Source of the DNA: Pseudomonas mucoides
Lineage (GTDB): Bacteria > Pseudomonadota > Gammaproteobacteria > Pseudomonadales > Pseudomonadaceae
Direction of reading: 5' to 3'
NCBI RefSeq assembly: GCF_015461845.1
Contig: NZ_JACOPW010000007.1
Location: 62,001 to 126,000, forward strand
Length of the DNA stretch: 64,000 nt
Below the pieces are notes generated by a model. It did not search any database, was not told the DNA's origin, and was given only the letters and a program-made list of their open reading frames with translations. Shown one piece after another: positions 62,673 through 64,000 of this stretch (positions are counted from its first letter, which is position 1; every line of letters begins with the position of its first letter). The position numbers and the translations under genes were made by a program.

Positions 62673-63836
62673 ATGTCGATCAACGTCGAAGACTATTTCG
62701 CGCGCGATACCTTCAACAAAATGAAGGCCTTCGCCGACAAACAAGAAACCCCGTTCGTGGTGATCGACACCGCGATGATCAGCCAGGCCTATGACGACCT
62801 GCGCGCCGGTTTCGAATTCGCCAAGGTCTACTACGCCGTCAAGGCCAACCCGGCCGTCGAAATCATCGACCTGCTCAAAGAAAAAGGTTCGAACTTCGAC
62901 ATCGCGTCGATCTACGAGCTCGACAAAGTGATGAACCAGGGCGTTGGCCCGGATCGCATCAGCTACGGCAACACCATCAAGAAATCCAAGGACATTCGCT
63001 ACTTCTACGAGAAGGGCGTGCGTCTGTATGCCACCGACTCCGAAGCCGACCTGCGCAACATCGCCAAGGCTGCACCGGGTTCGAAAGTCTACGTGCGCAT
63101 CCTCACCGAGGGCTCGACCACGGCTGACTGGCCTTTGTCGCGCAAATTCGGCTGCCAGACCGACATGGCCATGGACCTGCTGATCCTCGCCCGTGACCTG
63201 GGCCTGGTGCCGTACGGCATCTCGTTCCACGTCGGCTCGCAACAGCGCGACATCAGCGTCTGGGACGCGGCGATCGCCAAGGTCAAAGTGATCTTCGAAC
63301 GCCTGAAGGAAGAAGACGGCATTCACCTCAAGCTGATCAACATGGGCGGTGGCTTCCCGGCCAACTACATCACCCGCACCAACAGCCTGGAAACCTACGC
63401 TGAAGAAATCATCCGTTTCCTCAAGGAAGACTTCGGTGATGACCTGCCGGAAATTATCCTCGAGCCGGGCCGTTCGCTGATCGCCAACGCCGGCATCCTG
63501 GTCAGCGAAGTGGTACTGGTCGCGCGTAAATCCCGCACGGCGGTAGAACGCTGGGTGTACACGGATGTGGGCAAGTTCTCCGGCCTGATCGAAACCATGG
63601 ACGAAGCCATCAAGTTCCCGATCTGGACCGAGAAGAAAGGCGAGATGGAAGAAGTGGTCATCGCCGGCCCGACCTGCGACAGCGCCGACATCATGTACGA
63701 AAACTACAAGTACGGTTTGCCGCTGAACCTGGCCATCGGTGATCGTTTGTACTGGTTGTCGACCGGTGCGTACACCACCAGTTACAGCGCCGTTGAATTC
63801 AATGGCTTTCCGCCGCTGAAGTCGTTTTACGTCTAA
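62673..63836 (+). CDS. speC: Ornithine/lysine decarboxylase SpeC-type (fold III)
   Basis: PLP-dependent decarboxylase that makes putrescine (or cadaverine) from ornithine (or lysine). It has 387 residues, the length of Pseudomonas SpeC. The PLP lysine is K57 in YYAVKANPAV, glycine-rich GGGFP binds PLP phosphate, and GPTCDSADIM supplies the catalytic Cys and Asp of the second subunit. The ATG at 62673 follows AGGAG. A strong terminator follows. Confidence 0.94.
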   Translation: MSINVEDYFARDTFNKMKAFADKQETPFVVIDTAMISQAYDDLRAGFEFAKVYYAVKANPAVEIIDLLKEKGSNFDIASIYELDKVMNQGVGPDRISYGNTIKKSKDIRYFYEKGVRLYATDSEADLRNIAKAAPGSKVYVRILTEGSTTADWPLSRKFGCQTDMAMDLLILARDLGLVPYGISFHVGSQQRDISVWDAAIAKVKVIFERLKEEDGIHLKLINMGGGFPANYITRTNSLETYAEEIIRFLKEDFGDDLPEIILEPGRSLIANAGILVSEVVLVARKSRTAVERWVYTDVGKFSGLIETMDEAIKFPIWTEKKGEMEEVVIAGPTCDSADIMYENYKYGLPLNLAIGDRLYWLSTGAYTTSYSAVEFNGFPPLKSFYV

Positions 63837-63851
63837 TTAGTAAAGACCCAC

Positions 63852-63883
63852 AAAAAAACCCGTGACTCTTCACGGGTTTTTTA
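63852..63883 (+). terminator. Terminator of speC
   Basis: AAAAAACCCGTGA-CTCT-TCACGGGTTTTTT lies about 15 nt after the stop. The remaining 117 nt to the end of the window are AT-rich and contain nothing I can support. Confidence 0.9.
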
Positions 63884-64000
63884 TTTCCGCGCAAACTAAA
63901 ACATACCATTTCCAACACCATAAATAGTTACAGACCAAATAATCACAGACCATTTAATTGAAGTTATGCTGCACGCTCACCCATTTGAAAAGGATTTCAA

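Overview
The window looks like chromosomal DNA of a Pseudomonas of the P. fluorescens/P. putida group. The evidence is high-GC codon use, the conserved Pseudomonas gene order (mla, kdsDC-lptCAB-rpoN-hpf-ptsN-rapZ-ptsO, tldD/pmbA, mreBCD, gatCAB, roxSR, dpp, speC), many REP/BIME repeats containing GCGAGCAAGCTCGCTCCCAC, and a DUF6124-type protein. No rRNA, tRNA, CRISPR array, prophage or transposase gene was seen.

Positions 1-29.9k are mainly housekeeping genes, many of them translationally coupled. They cover the Mla lipid-transport operon (minus strand, mlaB cut off at the left edge), KDO and LPS transport genes, sigma-54 with the nitrogen PTS, and the TldD/PmbA protease pair with darP. They continue with a nitrilase, the AsmA-like YhdP, RNase G, Maf, mreDCB, gatCAB, an RlpA-like lipoprotein, a CaCA antiporter, a carboxymuconolactone-decarboxylase-family protein and an AEC transporter. 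Two genes here, mreC and the antiporter, seem to start at ATT codons behind good Shine-Dalgarno sequences.

Positions 30-38.2k hold a galactarate/glucarate catabolic operon (KDG dehydratase, semialdehyde dehydrogenase, MFS permease, GarD) with a FadR-type regulator. A shared half-site, GTTGTACGAT(G/C)ACC, lies before both the operon and the regulator. Divergent from the operon is a separate two-gene cassette: a zinc phospholipase C-like protein without a signal peptide and a 63-residue protein, preceded by a near-perfect LexA box. This is the most interesting candidate system in the window.

Positions 38.2-45k carry an SbmA/YddA-like ABC transporter, the RoxSR redox two-component system and a SIMPL-domain protein. 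After these comes a 1.5-kb gene-poor stretch with a DUF6124 gene, a candidate structured leader, tandem REP units, a GC-rich interspersed repeat and a degraded membrane ORF with a G9 tract.

Positions 45-56k form a peptide-uptake locus: three DppA-type binding proteins, an OprD-family porin and DppBCDF. Positions 56-64k contain an acidic secreted peptide, prfC, a 33-bp perfect inverted repeat, a four-gene osmoprotectant (OpuC/YehZYXW-type) ABC operon, a candidate small RNA, a nested inverted-repeat element and the ornithine/lysine decarboxylase speC.
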